Positions 18,209 to 27,807 of a stretch of DNA of 64,000 bases are shown in pieces (within the stretch, counting starts at the first letter, position 1; each line of letters starts with the position of its first letter). Under the pieces are notes generated by a model that saw only the letters and a list, made by a program, of their open reading frames with translations, had not been told where the DNA came from and searched no databases. The stretch is taken from positions 930,001-994,000 of the forward strand of contig NZ_AP018222.1 of assembly GCF_002368035.1 (NCBI RefSeq), read 5' to 3'. This DNA is from Nostoc linckia NIES-25. GTDB lineage: Bacteria; Cyanobacteriota; Cyanobacteriia; Cyanobacteriales; Nostocaceae. A program made the translations under genes and the position numbers.

Positions 18209-19732
18209 ATGGAATTTTGGTTTTTGTTTCTCCTCCTACTGGGGTTAGCTACTTATCTAATGGTGCAGCACAGCGTCGCTCAGATCACCCGGACGCCAGT
18301 ATGGTTGTTGTGGTTGGTTTTAATGACACCAGCATTGCTGTTGATTGGATGGATGCTGATGTACGGGGCGAAACAACCTCCGCCAGTAGCGTTGTTCATG
18401 TGGTCTTTATTTATCTGCATACTGTTTTACTGGATATTGTTTCAATGGGGGCGTCGAGTACCACCAAATACACAGACCGATGAAGCCCAAGCCCAAGCCT
18501 CAGAATCAGAGCCAATTACACAGCCTACCGCAGAAACAACAGTGCGTCCAATCGAACCAAGAGAAGAAACTCAACTGCGAAATTGTTTTCCTTGGTCTGT
18601 ATACTACGTCCAAAATATCGAGTATCGACCGCAAGCGGTAATTTGTCGCGGTCAGTTGCGAACTAAAGCTAGCAATGCTTACCAACAAATTAAGGCTAAT
18701 ATTGAAGCACAATTTGGCGATCGCTTTCTACTAATCTTTCAAGAAGGTTTCAATGGCAAACCTTTCTTTGTACTGGTTCCTAACACTCAAGCTGCTAAAC
18801 AAACAGATACACCACAACGCGACCAACAACAGTTAACTCGACCAGGATTAGCGTTTTTACTGCTTCTCGCTACTTTGCTAACTACTACTTTGGTAGGAGT
18901 GGATATTGCTGGCGTTTCTCTACCGCAAACATCGGAAATAGGATCTTTACTGAAAACTTTATTTAGCCCTGATGTTCTACTCAAAGGTTTGCCCTATGCT
19001 TTAGGACTAATGGCGATTTTGGGCACTCATGAACTGGGACATTATTTAACAGCAAGATTCTACAATATTCGCTCGACGTTGCCTTATTTTATTCCCGTGC
19101 CTTTCTTCTTGGGAACCTTTGGTGCATTCATTCAAATGCGTAGTCCGATTCCTAACCGCAAAGCTTTATTTGATATTAGTATTGCTGGCCCCTTTGCGGG
19201 CTTTGTCGTCACGTTGCCGATTTTAATTTGGGGATTGGCTCATTCTGATGTGGTTGCTCTGAGTGAAAAAACCAGACTTTTGAATCCCGATGCCCTCAAT
19301 CCCAAATATTCTATTTTATTAGCAATACTCTCAAAGTTAGCTTTGGGAAGTCAATTAACAGCAAAATCGGCTCTTGATTTGCATCCAGTGGCAGTAGCCG
19401 GTTTCTTAGGATTAGTTGTCACCGCTTTAAATTTAATGCCTGTGGGACAATTAGATGGAGGTCATATTGTCCATGCAATGTTTGGACAAAGAACCGCAAT
19501 TGTAATTGGTCAAATTGCTCGCGTTTTATTACTATTACTTTCTTTAGTTCGAGAAGAATTTTTGTTGTGGGCAATTATCTTATTGTTTATGCCATTGGTT
19601 GATGAACCTGCGCTGAATGATGTCACTGAATTGGATAATAAACGTGACATTTGGGGATTATTATCAATGGCTTTGTTGATTGTTATTGTTTTACCATTAC
19701 CGCAGGCGATCGCTAACTTTTTGCAAATTTAA
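18209..19732 (+). CDS. Site-2-type intramembrane metalloprotease (M50, EGY-like)
   Basis: A 507-residue membrane protein from ATG 18209; the frame is open back to 18158. Two N-terminal helices are followed by a soluble domain of about 120 residues and then the catalytic membrane core. The zinc motif is HELGH at about 274-278 of this start, and the third ligand is in NLMPVGQLDGGH. AGPFAGF between them is also typical. Such proteases cleave membrane-bound substrates, for example anti-sigma factors. The N-terminal layout resembles the chloroplast EGY1 group. Its stop is 11 bp from the convergent GH63-like gene. Confidence 0.88.
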   Translation: MEFWFLFLLLLGLATYLMVQHSVAQITRTPVWLLWLVLMTPALLLIGWMLMYGAKQPPPVALFMWSLFICILFYWILFQWGRRVPPNTQTDEAQAQASESEPITQPTAETTVRPIEPREETQLRNCFPWSVYYVQNIEYRPQAVICRGQLRTKASNAYQQIKANIEAQFGDRFLLIFQEGFNGKPFFVLVPNTQAAKQTDTPQRDQQQLTRPGLAFLLLLATLLTTTLVGVDIAGVSLPQTSEIGSLLKTLFSPDVLLKGLPYALGLMAILGTHELGHYLTARFYNIRSTLPYFIPVPFFLGTFGAFIQMRSPIPNRKALFDISIAGPFAGFVVTLPILIWGLAHSDVVALSEKTRLLNPDALNPKYSILLAILSKLALGSQLTAKSALDLHPVAVAGFLGLVVTALNLMPVGQLDGGHIVHAMFGQRTAIVIGQIARVLLLLLSLVREEFLLWAIILLFMPLVDEPALNDVTELDNKRDIWGLLSMALLIVIVLPLPQAIANFLQI

Positions 19733-19743
19733 TCAAACACAGA

Positions 19744-22425
19744 TTAACTACTGCCAGAAATCGGAATGTTAATGCGATTGCCTATGTTTAAACGAGCTAT
19801 GAGCGCAGTCCAACCAGTTTGGTGACTTGCTCCCAACCCCCGACCAGTATCGCCGTCAAAATATTCGTGAAACAAATTGAGATGCTGCCAATGGGGGTCT
19901 GTGGCAAAACGCACCTCGTCTCCATGCCACGGACAAACACCAGATTCATCGGGGCAAAAAAGGCTATTGAGACGGCGACTCAATTCTTTAGCAACCTGCG
20001 CCAAGTTCATCATGCATCCAGATCCTCTAGGGCACTCCACTTGCAAAGTATCGCCATAGAAGTGGTAATAACGCTCTAATGCTTCAATCAGTAAATAATT
20101 GAGGGGAAACCAAATCGGGCCGCGCCAATTGGAGTTTCCACCAAACAATCCGCTGTTGGATTCTGCGGGTTGATATTCTACTCGATATTCCGCCTCGTCA
20201 ACCCTGAAAGAATATGGTTGCTCTCGATGAATCTTGGAGAGCGAGCGAATACCGTAGGGCGAAAGGAACTCGTTTTCATCGAGTAAATAATCAAGGATTC
20301 GTTCTAAACGTTCGCGAGTTGGAATTGCTAGCAAGCGACGCTTGTGTTGGGGATCTTCGCACAAACAAGAAATTTGTTTCGACACTTCGGGACGATTTTC
20401 CAGAAACCAACGCATTCGTTTAGAAAAACCATGTAAGCGCTCAATCCTCGGCTGTTCTAAAATTTCCACTGCCAGTAAAGGCAACAATCCCACCAGCGAA
20501 CGTACCCGCAAGGGAACTGATTTTTGTTCGCAGCGCAATCGATCGTAGTAGAAGCCATCTTGCTCATCCCACAAACCAGTTCCACCAAAGGTGTTGATTG
20601 CACTGGAGATGGCCATAAAATGTTCAAAAAATTTAGAAGCGATGTCTTCGTAAGCTGGATCTTCAGATGCCAATTCTAATGCCATCGACAACATCGTGCC
20701 GCAGTAAAATGCCATCCAACCAGTTGCATCAGCTTGTTCTAATTGTTGCCCAGTGGGTAAAGGTTGAGAGCGATCGAATACGCCAATATTATCTAAACCA
20801 AGAAAACCACCAGCAAAGATATTTTTGCCCTCGGCGTCTTGGCGGTTCACCCACCAAGTAAAGTTGAGCAGTAATTTCTGAAAAACACGAGCGAGAAAAA
20901 GACGATCGCGTTTCCCCTTGGGGGCTGTGAGCTTATACACACGCCAGCACGCCCAAGCATGAACGGGGGGATTTGTATCCGAGAATCCCAACTCGTAAGC
21001 TGGGAGTGCCCCATTTGGATGCATGTACCATTCACGCAAGAACAGGATTAGTTGCTGTTTTGCATAGTCGGGATCGATTTTCGCCATTGGAATCATGTGA
21101 AACGCTAGATCCCAAGTGGCATACCAGGGATACTCCCACTTATCTGGCACAGAAATGATATCCCGATTGTACAAATGCTGTGCCCAATCCTGGTTAAGTC
21201 CGTGGCGATCGCTAGTAGGATAGTTTCCGTCACCTGCTAACCAATCGGCAACGCTGTAATGGTAGAACTGTTTTGACCACAGCAATCCCGCGCAGGCTTG
21301 AATTAGAATACGCCGTTCTTCGGGTGGAATGTTGTTTGGTAGATCGGCATAAAATTCGTCCGTTTCTTGGATGCGTTTAGAGAAAATGCGATCGAAGTCT
21401 TGTCCAAACGGCTGTTGAGGAACTTCACCTTCAGCAAATAATCGCAGTTTTAGCGTTAAGCTTCCTTGAGCAGGAATTTCTAAGCAATAATGGGCAGCTG
21501 CTTTCGTGCCAACATTGTCAGGATTAATCGCCTCTGTTTTTTGCTCGATTACATAATTATGGAATCCATCTTTGACATAAAGATTAGTATTAGGAACGCC
21601 AAACACCTGCTCAAAATTTGTTTCATTATCAGTAAATAAAAAATTAACGCTTTCTTGTCCCGGTAAGGGTTCGGCAGCTAAATAAAAACGACCTAGCGAA
21701 ACATGGTCGGCAATTAGTTGTGTTGGGTTATCTACTTTGATTTGTGGTTTGGACCAATAACCTTCTCCAGTGCGCGACCAAGACCAAGTATTTTTATACC
21801 AAAGTGTTGGTAAAATATGCAGCGGTGCAGGATTTGAACTGCGATTCTCGATGGTAATGCGAATCAGGATATCGTTAGGGGATGCCTTAGCGTACTCAAC
21901 GAAGACATCGAAGTAACAATTATCATCAAATATACCTGTATCGAGGAGTTCGTATTCGCCCTCTTCGGCAGTGCGACGCTGATTTTCTTCCACAAGTCGA
22001 GCATAAGGAAACTCACCTTGGGGGTATTTATATAAAGCTTTACAGTAAGAATAAGTAGGTGTAGAGTCTAGGTAGAAATAACACTCTTTGACATCTTCGC
22101 CATGATTGCCTTGAGTGTTGGTAAGTCCAAATAGCCGTTCTTTGAGAATGCGATCGCGTTCGTTCCACAAAGCAAGTGCAAAACAAAGACGACCTTGGCG
22201 ATCGCAAATTCCCAACAAACCATCTTCACCCCAGCGGTAGGCACGGCTGCGAGCATGGTCGTGAGGAAAGTAATCCCAACTAGAGCCGTCTGGTGAGTAA
22301 TCTTCACGCACTGTAGCCCACTGCCGTTCGGCTAGATAGGGCCCCCAACGTTTCCAGTTCTCATCTCTCTGCGCCTCTTCGGCTAAACGTTGAGACTCTG
22401 CATCTAGAAAATTGTTCTCACTCAT
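19744..22425 (-). CDS. GH63 / MGH1-like glucosidase family protein
   Basis: An 893-residue cytoplasmic protein (no signal peptide). It has an N-terminal beta-sandwich-like region (about 1-380) and a C-terminal (alpha/alpha)6 barrel (about 400-890). Markers are WDYFPHDHARSRAYRWGEDG near residue 50, YPWYATWDLAFHMIPMAKID and the terminal GRGLGASHQTGWTALIA. Related proteins are annotated as mannosyl-oligosaccharide glucosidase-like; in bacteria the likely substrates are alpha-glucosides such as glucosylglycerate or storage glucans. The ATG at 22425 is preferred over an in-frame TTG at 22440 because GAGAG lies just upstream. Substrate not determined from sequence. Confidence 0.85.
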   Translation of the reverse strand: MSENNFLDAESQRLAEEAQRDENWKRWGPYLAERQWATVREDYSPDGSSWDYFPHDHARSRAYRWGEDGLLGICDRQGRLCFALALWNERDRILKERLFGLTNTQGNHGEDVKECYFYLDSTPTYSYCKALYKYPQGEFPYARLVEENQRRTAEEGEYELLDTGIFDDNCYFDVFVEYAKASPNDILIRITIENRSSNPAPLHILPTLWYKNTWSWSRTGEGYWSKPQIKVDNPTQLIADHVSLGRFYLAAEPLPGQESVNFLFTDNETNFEQVFGVPNTNLYVKDGFHNYVIEQKTEAINPDNVGTKAAAHYCLEIPAQGSLTLKLRLFAEGEVPQQPFGQDFDRIFSKRIQETDEFYADLPNNIPPEERRILIQACAGLLWSKQFYHYSVADWLAGDGNYPTSDRHGLNQDWAQHLYNRDIISVPDKWEYPWYATWDLAFHMIPMAKIDPDYAKQQLILFLREWYMHPNGALPAYELGFSDTNPPVHAWACWRVYKLTAPKGKRDRLFLARVFQKLLLNFTWWVNRQDAEGKNIFAGGFLGLDNIGVFDRSQPLPTGQQLEQADATGWMAFYCGTMLSMALELASEDPAYEDIASKFFEHFMAISSAINTFGGTGLWDEQDGFYYDRLRCEQKSVPLRVRSLVGLLPLLAVEILEQPRIERLHGFSKRMRWFLENRPEVSKQISCLCEDPQHKRRLLAIPTRERLERILDYLLDENEFLSPYGIRSLSKIHREQPYSFRVDEAEYRVEYQPAESNSGLFGGNSNWRGPIWFPLNYLLIEALERYYHFYGDTLQVECPRGSGCMMNLAQVAKELSRRLNSLFCPDESGVCPWHGDEVRFATDPHWQHLNLFHEYFDGDTGRGLGASHQTGWTALIARLNIGNRINIPISGSS

Positions 22426-22500
22426 TGCTGACTCTCGCAAAATATGGTAAGAATATTAAATTTAATCCCCCAGAAATAGGGGGAGCATTTTGTATTAAAA

Positions 22501-23067
22501 CTAACTCGATACTGAGCTAGCGGCCTCAGAAGTCTTCGCCGCAGGTGGAAAGCCACCCAAGCGAATCTCAGAAGTGAAGGAAGTGATACTAAATCCACCA
22601 GAACGCTTTAAGACATTCACCCGCATTCGCAAATTAGGGCTAGCAAACCACAAACGCTCCTCAGACTTCATAGTTTCATCTTCTGTAGTTAGAGTCAAAG
22701 CACCATCACTATCTATGTGATAGCGTCCGGGAACTGGAGCTTTTTGGGCATCAACTATCTGCCTGAGTAACTTGCCTTGAGCCGGATTATCGGTATCGGG
22801 TACTGAAACTAAGACGGTTGAACCACTATGTTTTACTTGTTCCCGTTCCATTGTGCCGTTCCAAGTGACTTTGAGACCACAGGAGGCGGAACTAGGATTA
22901 ATTGCGTACTGTTGACACAATTTGCTTATTTCTGGATGATCTGCTGGTAGTGCCTCGATAATGGTCTCTGACTTGCCATGTTCAGATTGATTCAACGCTA
23001 AATGATGAATAGTACGATGAGAAAACCATTTACCAGCACTTAACTCAAAAAACTCTTCAATATTCAT
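22501..23067 (-). CDS. Phycobiliprotein chromophore lyase, CpcS/CpeS family
   Basis: A 188-residue lipocalin-like lyase that attaches phycocyanobilin to a cysteine of phycobiliproteins such as allophycocyanin or the beta subunit of phycocyanin. The start MNIEEFFELSAGKWFSHRT, the GKSETIIE segment, the KVTWNGTME strand, and the WFASPNLRMR strand are family features. The C-terminus has a low-complexity tail (AAKTSEAASSVSS). The NblB-like gene lies 75 bp upstream on the same strand. The exact subclass (CpcS, CpeS or CpcU) was not resolved. Confidence 0.9.
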   Translation of the reverse strand: MNIEEFFELSAGKWFSHRTIHHLALNQSEHGKSETIIEALPADHPEISKLCQQYAINPSSASCGLKVTWNGTMEREQVKHSGSTVLVSVPDTDNPAQGKLLRQIVDAQKAPVPGRYHIDSDGALTLTTEDETMKSEERLWFASPNLRMRVNVLKRSGGFSITSFTSEIRLGGFPPAAKTSEAASSVSS

Positions 23068-23142
23068 GAATGAAATTACCCTGCATCAAAATGCAAAAAT
23101 TCCCACTTAATTATTATTAAAAGGTACCAGCAGCCTTTAATA

Positions 23143-23823
23143 TTAAGCTTGATTACCTATTTCCTCAAGCCTCTTGAGGCTAATTCTTGCTGCCTCAGCA
23201 ACGTTGTAATGATTGTCTTTTTCCAAATATTTCAACGCTGAGACGCTCTTGGGAGTTGGAAGATTGCCTAAAGCTTCAGCCAAACGTTGCCTAATAAACC
23301 AATCATCTGATTGAGCAAACCGCAGGATACTATCAACAGACTCAACGGCTTTAATTTCTCCAAGTGCGGAGATTGCAGCCTCTTGCAATACTTTTTCTTT
23401 GCTATCGAGGGCTTGTAGCAGAAGTTGACGGGCACGCGGATCTTTAAGATTACCTAGCGATACTGCTGCGCTAAAGCGTACTAACCAATCAGTATCTTCA
23501 TAAAATGCCCGTGAGAGTGCCTCAAAAGCTCTGACATCACCTAAATATCCTAAAGCACCAGCGGCATCAGCACGCATACCATAATCTGGATCGTTTTCGA
23601 GAATTCTGACCAAAATTGAATAACATTCTGGCGTAGGCTTGACTCCAAGGGCAAAGATCGCCATCGATCGCAGTTGCAAAGATTCGTCATCTAGTACTTT
23701 TTTAATTAAAGGTACTGCCTCCTCAGGGGAAACGTGACGCAGATTAGCAAGGGCTACCATGCGATCGCGTAAATCAGGACTTTCTAACTGAGTGGAAATC
23801 TCTTTTAAGCTTAAATTTGTCAT
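23143..23823 (-). CDS. nblB: HEAT-repeat protein, NblB-like
   Basis: A 226-residue, all-helical protein of about six HEAT/PBS-lyase-type repeats (LQLRSMAIFALGVKPTPECY, MRADAAGALGYLGDVRAFEA, LVRFSAAVSLGNLKDPRARQ). NblB proteins help dismantle phycobilisomes during nutrient stress or remove bilins; related CpcE/F proteins are lyases. The gene sits just upstream of a CpcS-family lyase. ATG 23823 is preferred over TTG 23832. The symbol rests on overall similarity to NblB; it could be another PBS-lyase HEAT protein. Confidence 0.72.
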   Translation of the reverse strand: MTNLSLKEISTQLESPDLRDRMVALANLRHVSPEEAVPLIKKVLDDESLQLRSMAIFALGVKPTPECYSILVRILENDPDYGMRADAAGALGYLGDVRAFEALSRAFYEDTDWLVRFSAAVSLGNLKDPRARQLLLQALDSKEKVLQEAAISALGEIKAVESVDSILRFAQSDDWFIRQRLAEALGNLPTPKSVSALKYLEKDNHYNVAEAARISLKRLEEIGNQA

Positions 23824-24093
23824 TTGATTCAAAACGTTTTCTTTACTTATCTTAATTTACCCGATCCCTTCATCAGGCTGTCGCCACCATAAAGTAGGAG
23901 TTTGGCGACTTTACAAAATGGCTAAATTATGAGTCAAAAATAAATAAATATTAATTATCGCGAGATTGTGTATGGAATTTAGCAGTTAGATTTAACACTT
24001 AGCTGTGTCTGAGGTATGAAGAGAAGACTTGATAAGGGACGTAGGTTAAGGGTGTGACTGTGAAATAGACCGTTAACCTTTAGGAGAATCATC
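23824..24093. other. Divergent promoter region, nblB-like / DUF892 genes
   Basis: About 270 bp between divergent starts. An AGGAG ribosome-binding site lies at 24082-24086 for the rightward gene. No repeats were seen. Confidence 0.4.
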
Positions 24094-24645
24094 ATGGTTC
24101 AACTTAGCGAACGTCCAGGCACTAAAAAAATCACAAACTTGCGCGATAAGTTCATCTACGAACTTGGTGGAATATACGATGCTGAACATCGCTTTTTGGA
24201 AGCTCAGCAGCTAATGTGGCAGTGTAGTCAACATAACCAATTAAAGTCCTTGCTCGAAACCCATATTCGGGAAACCGAGCAGCAAATTAGAAATTTGGAG
24301 CAAGCATTCAGCAACTTGGGACAGCAACCACAGCGGGTGACTTGTGACGCTGCGGCTGGCCTAATTAGCGATGCCCAAAAGTTAACACTACTGGCTGCTG
24401 ATAATCCGAAAATTGTGGAACTAGGAGTAGCAGGAGCGCAGGCTAAGGTAGAACAGTTGGAAATTGTTACCTATCGCGGCTTGATTAAAGGTGCCCAGGA
24501 GATAGGGCAAAACGAAGTTGTGCGACTGCTACAACAAAACTTGCAGCAGGAAGAACAGACAGCTCAAAAGATTGAGCAACATCTACCGCAGTTACTTCAA
24601 GAAGCCAAATCTGCTGAAAGTTCAAGTGGTAATAGGCCTCGTTAA
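24094..24645 (+). CDS. DUF892 / YciE-YciF-type ferritin-like protein
   Basis: A 183-residue, mostly helical protein. The pattern FIYELGGIYDAEHRFLEAQ and the repeated THIRETEQQIRNLEQAF / QQEEQTAQKIEQHLPQLL match the DUF892 (YciE/YciF) ferritin-like family, thought to be a four-helix di-metal bundle linked to stress. Acidic and His residues typical of metal ligands (E-x6-E, E-x2-H) are visible. A strong AGGAG is 7 bp before the ATG and a 13-bp-stem terminator follows. It appears to be a single-gene transcript. Confidence 0.82.
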   Translation: MVQLSERPGTKKITNLRDKFIYELGGIYDAEHRFLEAQQLMWQCSQHNQLKSLLETHIRETEQQIRNLEQAFSNLGQQPQRVTCDAAAGLISDAQKLTLLAADNPKIVELGVAGAQAKVEQLEIVTYRGLIKGAQEIGQNEVVRLLQQNLQQEEQTAQKIEQHLPQLLQEAKSAESSSGNRPR

Positions 24646-24679
24646 TCTCTTGTCGGATTGATGTAGTGGAGTGAGCTAA

Positions 24680-24714
24680 AACAAAAGCAAGGTCACAACA
24701 GCCTTGCTTTTGTT
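24680..24714 (+). terminator. Intrinsic terminator of the DUF892 gene
   Basis: Perfect 13-bp stem AACAAAAGCAAGG / CCTTGCTTTTGTT around a 9-nt loop, ending in a T-rich right arm, 35 bp after the stop codon. Confidence 0.85.
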
Positions 24715-24830
24715 ATTGCTATGTCAGCCATTTTTTGAATCAACTACAAAGCTTAAAAAGAGCATACGCGAAACACCCAAACGTGAAAGCGGAAGCTGCT
24801 ACAGGAAAGAGAAACAGAAAAACCCGATCT

Positions 24831-25025
24831 GCTCCCTTCGACTTCGCTCAGGGAACACTCACTCTGAATTTTCATCATTTTTAAAGTTGAACAGCAGCAA
24901 ATCTTAGATCGGCAAATACCAGTAATGTAGATATAAGCCACAAGCTAATTTATGCGATCGCTTTCTCGTTATAAAGAGTGTTCCCTGAGCCAAAAGAACG
25001 CTCCCTGAGCGAAGTCGAAGGGAGC
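24831..25025. repeat. Inverted dispersed repeat pair (CCCTTCGACTTCGCTCAGGG)
   Basis: The segment at 24831-24860 contains CCCTTCGACTTCGCTCAGGG. Its inverse lies at 25000-25025, with a second partial copy at 24976-24990. This family is dispersed in cyanobacterial intergenic DNA; a relative is seen at 17140-17165. Together the copies could fold into a large hairpin. The rest of 24715-25160 shows no gene. Confidence 0.8.
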
Positions 25026-25165
25026 ACCAAATATCAGTGAAACGATCGCCTGTTCTCACAAGTACATTGTTTGACCTTTGTAAGCGATCGCAATTTTCAA
25101 GAATCAAAAATCAAATATGATTCCTATATTATTGGTGTTAGATTAGTGTTGATTTCATAAAAATT

Positions 25166-25195
25166 CCTGTAGATGCTTGCATATTCACCTACAGG
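25166..25195 (-). terminator. Intrinsic terminator of glmS
   Basis: On the minus strand, CCTGTAGGTG pairs with CATCTACAGG around a 10-nt loop and is followed by AATTTTTA. It lies about 75 bp past the glmS stop. Confidence 0.75.
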
Positions 25196-25271
25196 ATAAG
25201 TTGTATAATTGTTTTATGTATTATACGACAATTTTATTGTTGTACAATTTTGAATTGTTAATGCTGCTACC

Positions 25272-27155
25272 TTACTCAACAGTTACTGATTTCGCTAGGT
25301 TTCTTGGCTGGTCAACATCTAAACCGCGACGGGCAGCAATGTGATAAGCCAATAGTTGCAAAGGTACAACTGTGAGGAGGGGAGAAAGTAATTCTTCCAC
25401 ATAAGAAACAGGGAGTAAATCGTTAAAGATTTCGCCAGCTTCGCCATCTTTAACGGGAGTCACGCCAATTAAGCGAGAATCTCTAGCTTTGGCTTCTTGA
25501 GAGTTGGAAATAACCTTTTCATACACACTACCAGGAACTGCGATCGCCACCACCGGTACTTTGGCATCTAACAAAGCAATGGGGCCGTGTTTCATCTCTC
25601 CAGCTGGATATCCTTCGGCGTGAATGTAACTGATTTCTTTTAATTTCAACGCCCCTTCTAAAGCAATTGGAAAGTTAATTCCTCTGCCAACAAAAATGAA
25701 ATCTTGGGTTTCGGCAAATTCGTGGGCTAGCTGTTCGCTTAAATGTTCTTGACTTTCTAATGTTGACTCAATCTCTTTAGGAATTTGTCGCAAACCATTA
25801 ATAATTTTCTCTAAAGTTTCTTTGTCAACTGTCTGCCGATGAGCTGCTAAATCTAACGCCAATGCATAAAACGCCATCAGTTGGGCAGTAAAAGTTTTTG
25901 TCGCTGCTACGCCAATTTCAATTCCCGCTAAGGTGCTAATAATATTTGGCACTAAATGGCCGAGGCTACTTTCTGGACGATTAGTAATACCTAAAAGTCG
26001 CGGTTCATATTTAGCTTCTTTACCCTGGCGGCGTTCTTTTTCCATTGCTAAAGCTGCCAAAGTATCAGCAGTTTCGCCCGATTGAGTAACGCCAATAATC
26101 AAAGTATTGGCTGTCAAAGGTGAAGGTGCATAGCGATACTCAGAAGCGTAATGTACTTGAGTAGAAATTCCTGCTAATTGTTCGATTAAATATTTGCCGA
26201 TTAATGCTGCGTGCCAACTCGTACCACAAGCGACGATGTGAATTTGTTCTAAATCTGTATATAAATCTTCAGGTAAACCTAGATTGATTGGCGATCGCAC
26301 ATTTTCTTCTACATTATTAAAATAAGCTTCTAAACTAGCTCTGACGACCCCTGGTTGCTCGTGAATTTCCTTGAGCATGAAGTGTTTGAATCCCTGTTTT
26401 TCAACCATCGTGGGATTCAAATTCAGTAATCGGGGTTGTTTTTTGAGCCTATCGCCAGCAAAATTGTAAATCTCAACGCCCAATGGTGTCAGGCGGGCAA
26501 TTTCGCCATTTTCCAAAGGTAGCACCGCACGGGTGTAGGAAACGATCGCTGGCGTGTCGGAAGCACAAAAGAACTCTCCTTGACCAAAACCAATCACCAA
26601 GGGTGCTTGTTGGCGAACAACAATCAATTCATCAGGATAATCAGCAGAAACCACCGCCAGTGCAAATGCCCCTTCTAAGCGGGTAACAGCTTGGCGAACT
26701 CCCTCTAGGAAAGAAGATGAAGAAGATGAAGCGGGAAAATTCTTTAAAATTTCGGCGATGAGGTGGGGGATAACTTCGGTATCGGTTTCGGAACGAAAAA
26801 CGTGTCCTTTGGCTTTGAGTTCTTCCCGTAACTCGCGGTAATTTTCGATAATGCCATTTTGTACCACCGCCACTCGCATTGCGGTATCCATGTGGGGATG
26901 GGCGTTGTATTCTTCTGGTTTACCATGAGTCGCCCAACGAGTATGACCAATACCAATTTGGGCAGGGGTTTCCATTTGTTCGAGTTTAGAACGTAGGTTA
27001 TGCAGCTTGCCTTTCGCCCGCACGCAATGAACTTCACCTTCCCAAACAGTGGCGATTCCAGCGGAATCATAGCCCCTGTACTCTAGTTTTTCCAGCCCAG
27101 CCAGTAAAATGTCTGTTGCAGCTTGAGTGCCTATATATCCAACAATTCCGCACAT
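25272..27155 (-). CDS. glmS: Glutamine-fructose-6-phosphate aminotransferase
   Basis: A 627-residue cytosolic enzyme making glucosamine-6-phosphate from fructose-6-phosphate and glutamine, the first step to UDP-GlcNAc for peptidoglycan and glycans. The N-terminal glutaminase starts MCGIVGYIG with the catalytic Cys2, and GHTRWATHG is present. Two SIS domains follow (ACGTSWHAALIGKYLIEQ, VTQSGETADT; FVGRGINFPIALEGALKLKE). The C-terminus DQPRNLAKSVTVE is canonical. A run of six serines (about residue 145) is encoded by a GAAGAT-type simple repeat on the plus strand. No glmS ribozyme is seen upstream. Confidence 0.98.
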   Translation of the reverse strand: MCGIVGYIGTQAATDILLAGLEKLEYRGYDSAGIATVWEGEVHCVRAKGKLHNLRSKLEQMETPAQIGIGHTRWATHGKPEEYNAHPHMDTAMRVAVVQNGIIENYRELREELKAKGHVFRSETDTEVIPHLIAEILKNFPASSSSSSFLEGVRQAVTRLEGAFALAVVSADYPDELIVVRQQAPLVIGFGQGEFFCASDTPAIVSYTRAVLPLENGEIARLTPLGVEIYNFAGDRLKKQPRLLNLNPTMVEKQGFKHFMLKEIHEQPGVVRASLEAYFNNVEENVRSPINLGLPEDLYTDLEQIHIVACGTSWHAALIGKYLIEQLAGISTQVHYASEYRYAPSPLTANTLIIGVTQSGETADTLAALAMEKERRQGKEAKYEPRLLGITNRPESSLGHLVPNIISTLAGIEIGVAATKTFTAQLMAFYALALDLAAHRQTVDKETLEKIINGLRQIPKEIESTLESQEHLSEQLAHEFAETQDFIFVGRGINFPIALEGALKLKEISYIHAEGYPAGEMKHGPIALLDAKVPVVAIAVPGSVYEKVISNSQEAKARDSRLIGVTPVKDGEAGEIFNDLLPVSYVEELLSPLLTVVPLQLLAYHIAARRGLDVDQPRNLAKSVTVE

Positions 27156-27481
27156 TGCTCACACCACTTTTTTTCAGGATGATTAAATCCAGTATAGTTG
27201 TTACCACAAACTGGGTGTTTTGCAAAGAAAAAAGGGGGCTAATTGCTCCCTTTGCCACTAGGTATTGTTATGGATTTTGGGCTTTTGACTCGAAGGTACA
27301 AAGGCGGCTTATAGGATTTAACAAAAAAAAATTCAGAATTCAGGAGTCAGGAGTCAGAATTCAGGAGTCAGAATTCTGAATGAAAAAGGTCTTGAGTGCT
27401 CAGTTCCGAGTCCTGAGAGAACAATCAAGAAATTATTTTGGTAATTTACTTGTTTGTATCTCAGCACTAGGCACTGTGTTA
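27156..27481. repeat. glmS-psaC intergenic region with GAATTCAGGAGTCA repeats
   Basis: Between glmS and the psaC terminator lie several copies of AGAATTCAGGAGTCAG (27330-27385). The same family recurs, inverted, just before the ABC permease start at 47973-48003. No gene is supported. Confidence 0.7.
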
Positions 27482-27540
27482 GAACTCCGATCGCCAGTTA
27501 CCCTCTGGTGATGCCAAAGGCTAACGGGCGATCGGAAGTT
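27482..27540 (-). terminator. Hairpin downstream of psaC
   Basis: Arms of about 21 bp (GAACTCCGATCGCCAGTTAC at 27482 and its imperfect inverse ending at 27540) flank a 16-nt loop, 22 bp past the psaC stop. It is strong and GC-rich, likely a 3'-end or mRNA-stability element, without a clean U-tract. Confidence 0.6.
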
Positions 27541-27561
27541 GAGTGACTCGGTAGGAGCTTT

Positions 27562-27807
27562 TTAGTAAGCTAGACCCATACTGCGAGTTGTTTCAGCACC
27601 CAGGTAAACCCGAATGCTCAAAAAGTCGGTGGGGCAAGCAGTTTCGCAACGCTTACAGCCTACACAGTCTTCTGTACGAGGCGAAGAGGCAATTTGAGCA
27701 GCTTTGCAGCCATCCCAAGGAACCATCTCCAGTACGTCAGTGGGGCAAGCGCGGACGCATTGAGTACAACCAATGCAGGTATCGTAGATTTTTACGGTAT
27801 GAGACAT
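27562..27807 (-). CDS. psaC: Photosystem I iron-sulfur protein PsaC
   Basis: An 81-residue stromal subunit that carries the terminal FA and FB 4Fe-4S clusters of photosystem I and passes electrons to ferredoxin. Both cluster motifs are intact: CIGCTQCVRACPTDVLEMVP and CVGCKRCETACPTDFL. Length and the ending RSMGLAY are standard. AAAGGAG lies about 11 bp before the ATG. It is monocistronic here. Confidence 0.99.
   Translation of the reverse strand: MSHTVKIYDTCIGCTQCVRACPTDVLEMVPWDGCKAAQIASSPRTEDCVGCKRCETACPTDFLSIRVYLGAETTRSMGLAY

Noticed and set aside
21820..21850. GCAGGATTTGAACTGCG resembling the inverse of a tRNA T-arm
   Set aside because: It lies inside the GH63-like coding sequence and no acceptor or anticodon arms can be built.
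25000..27300. glmS ribozyme or riboswitch upstream of glmS
   Set aside because: No matching core was found upstream of 27155, and the region holds only repeats and the psaC hairpin.
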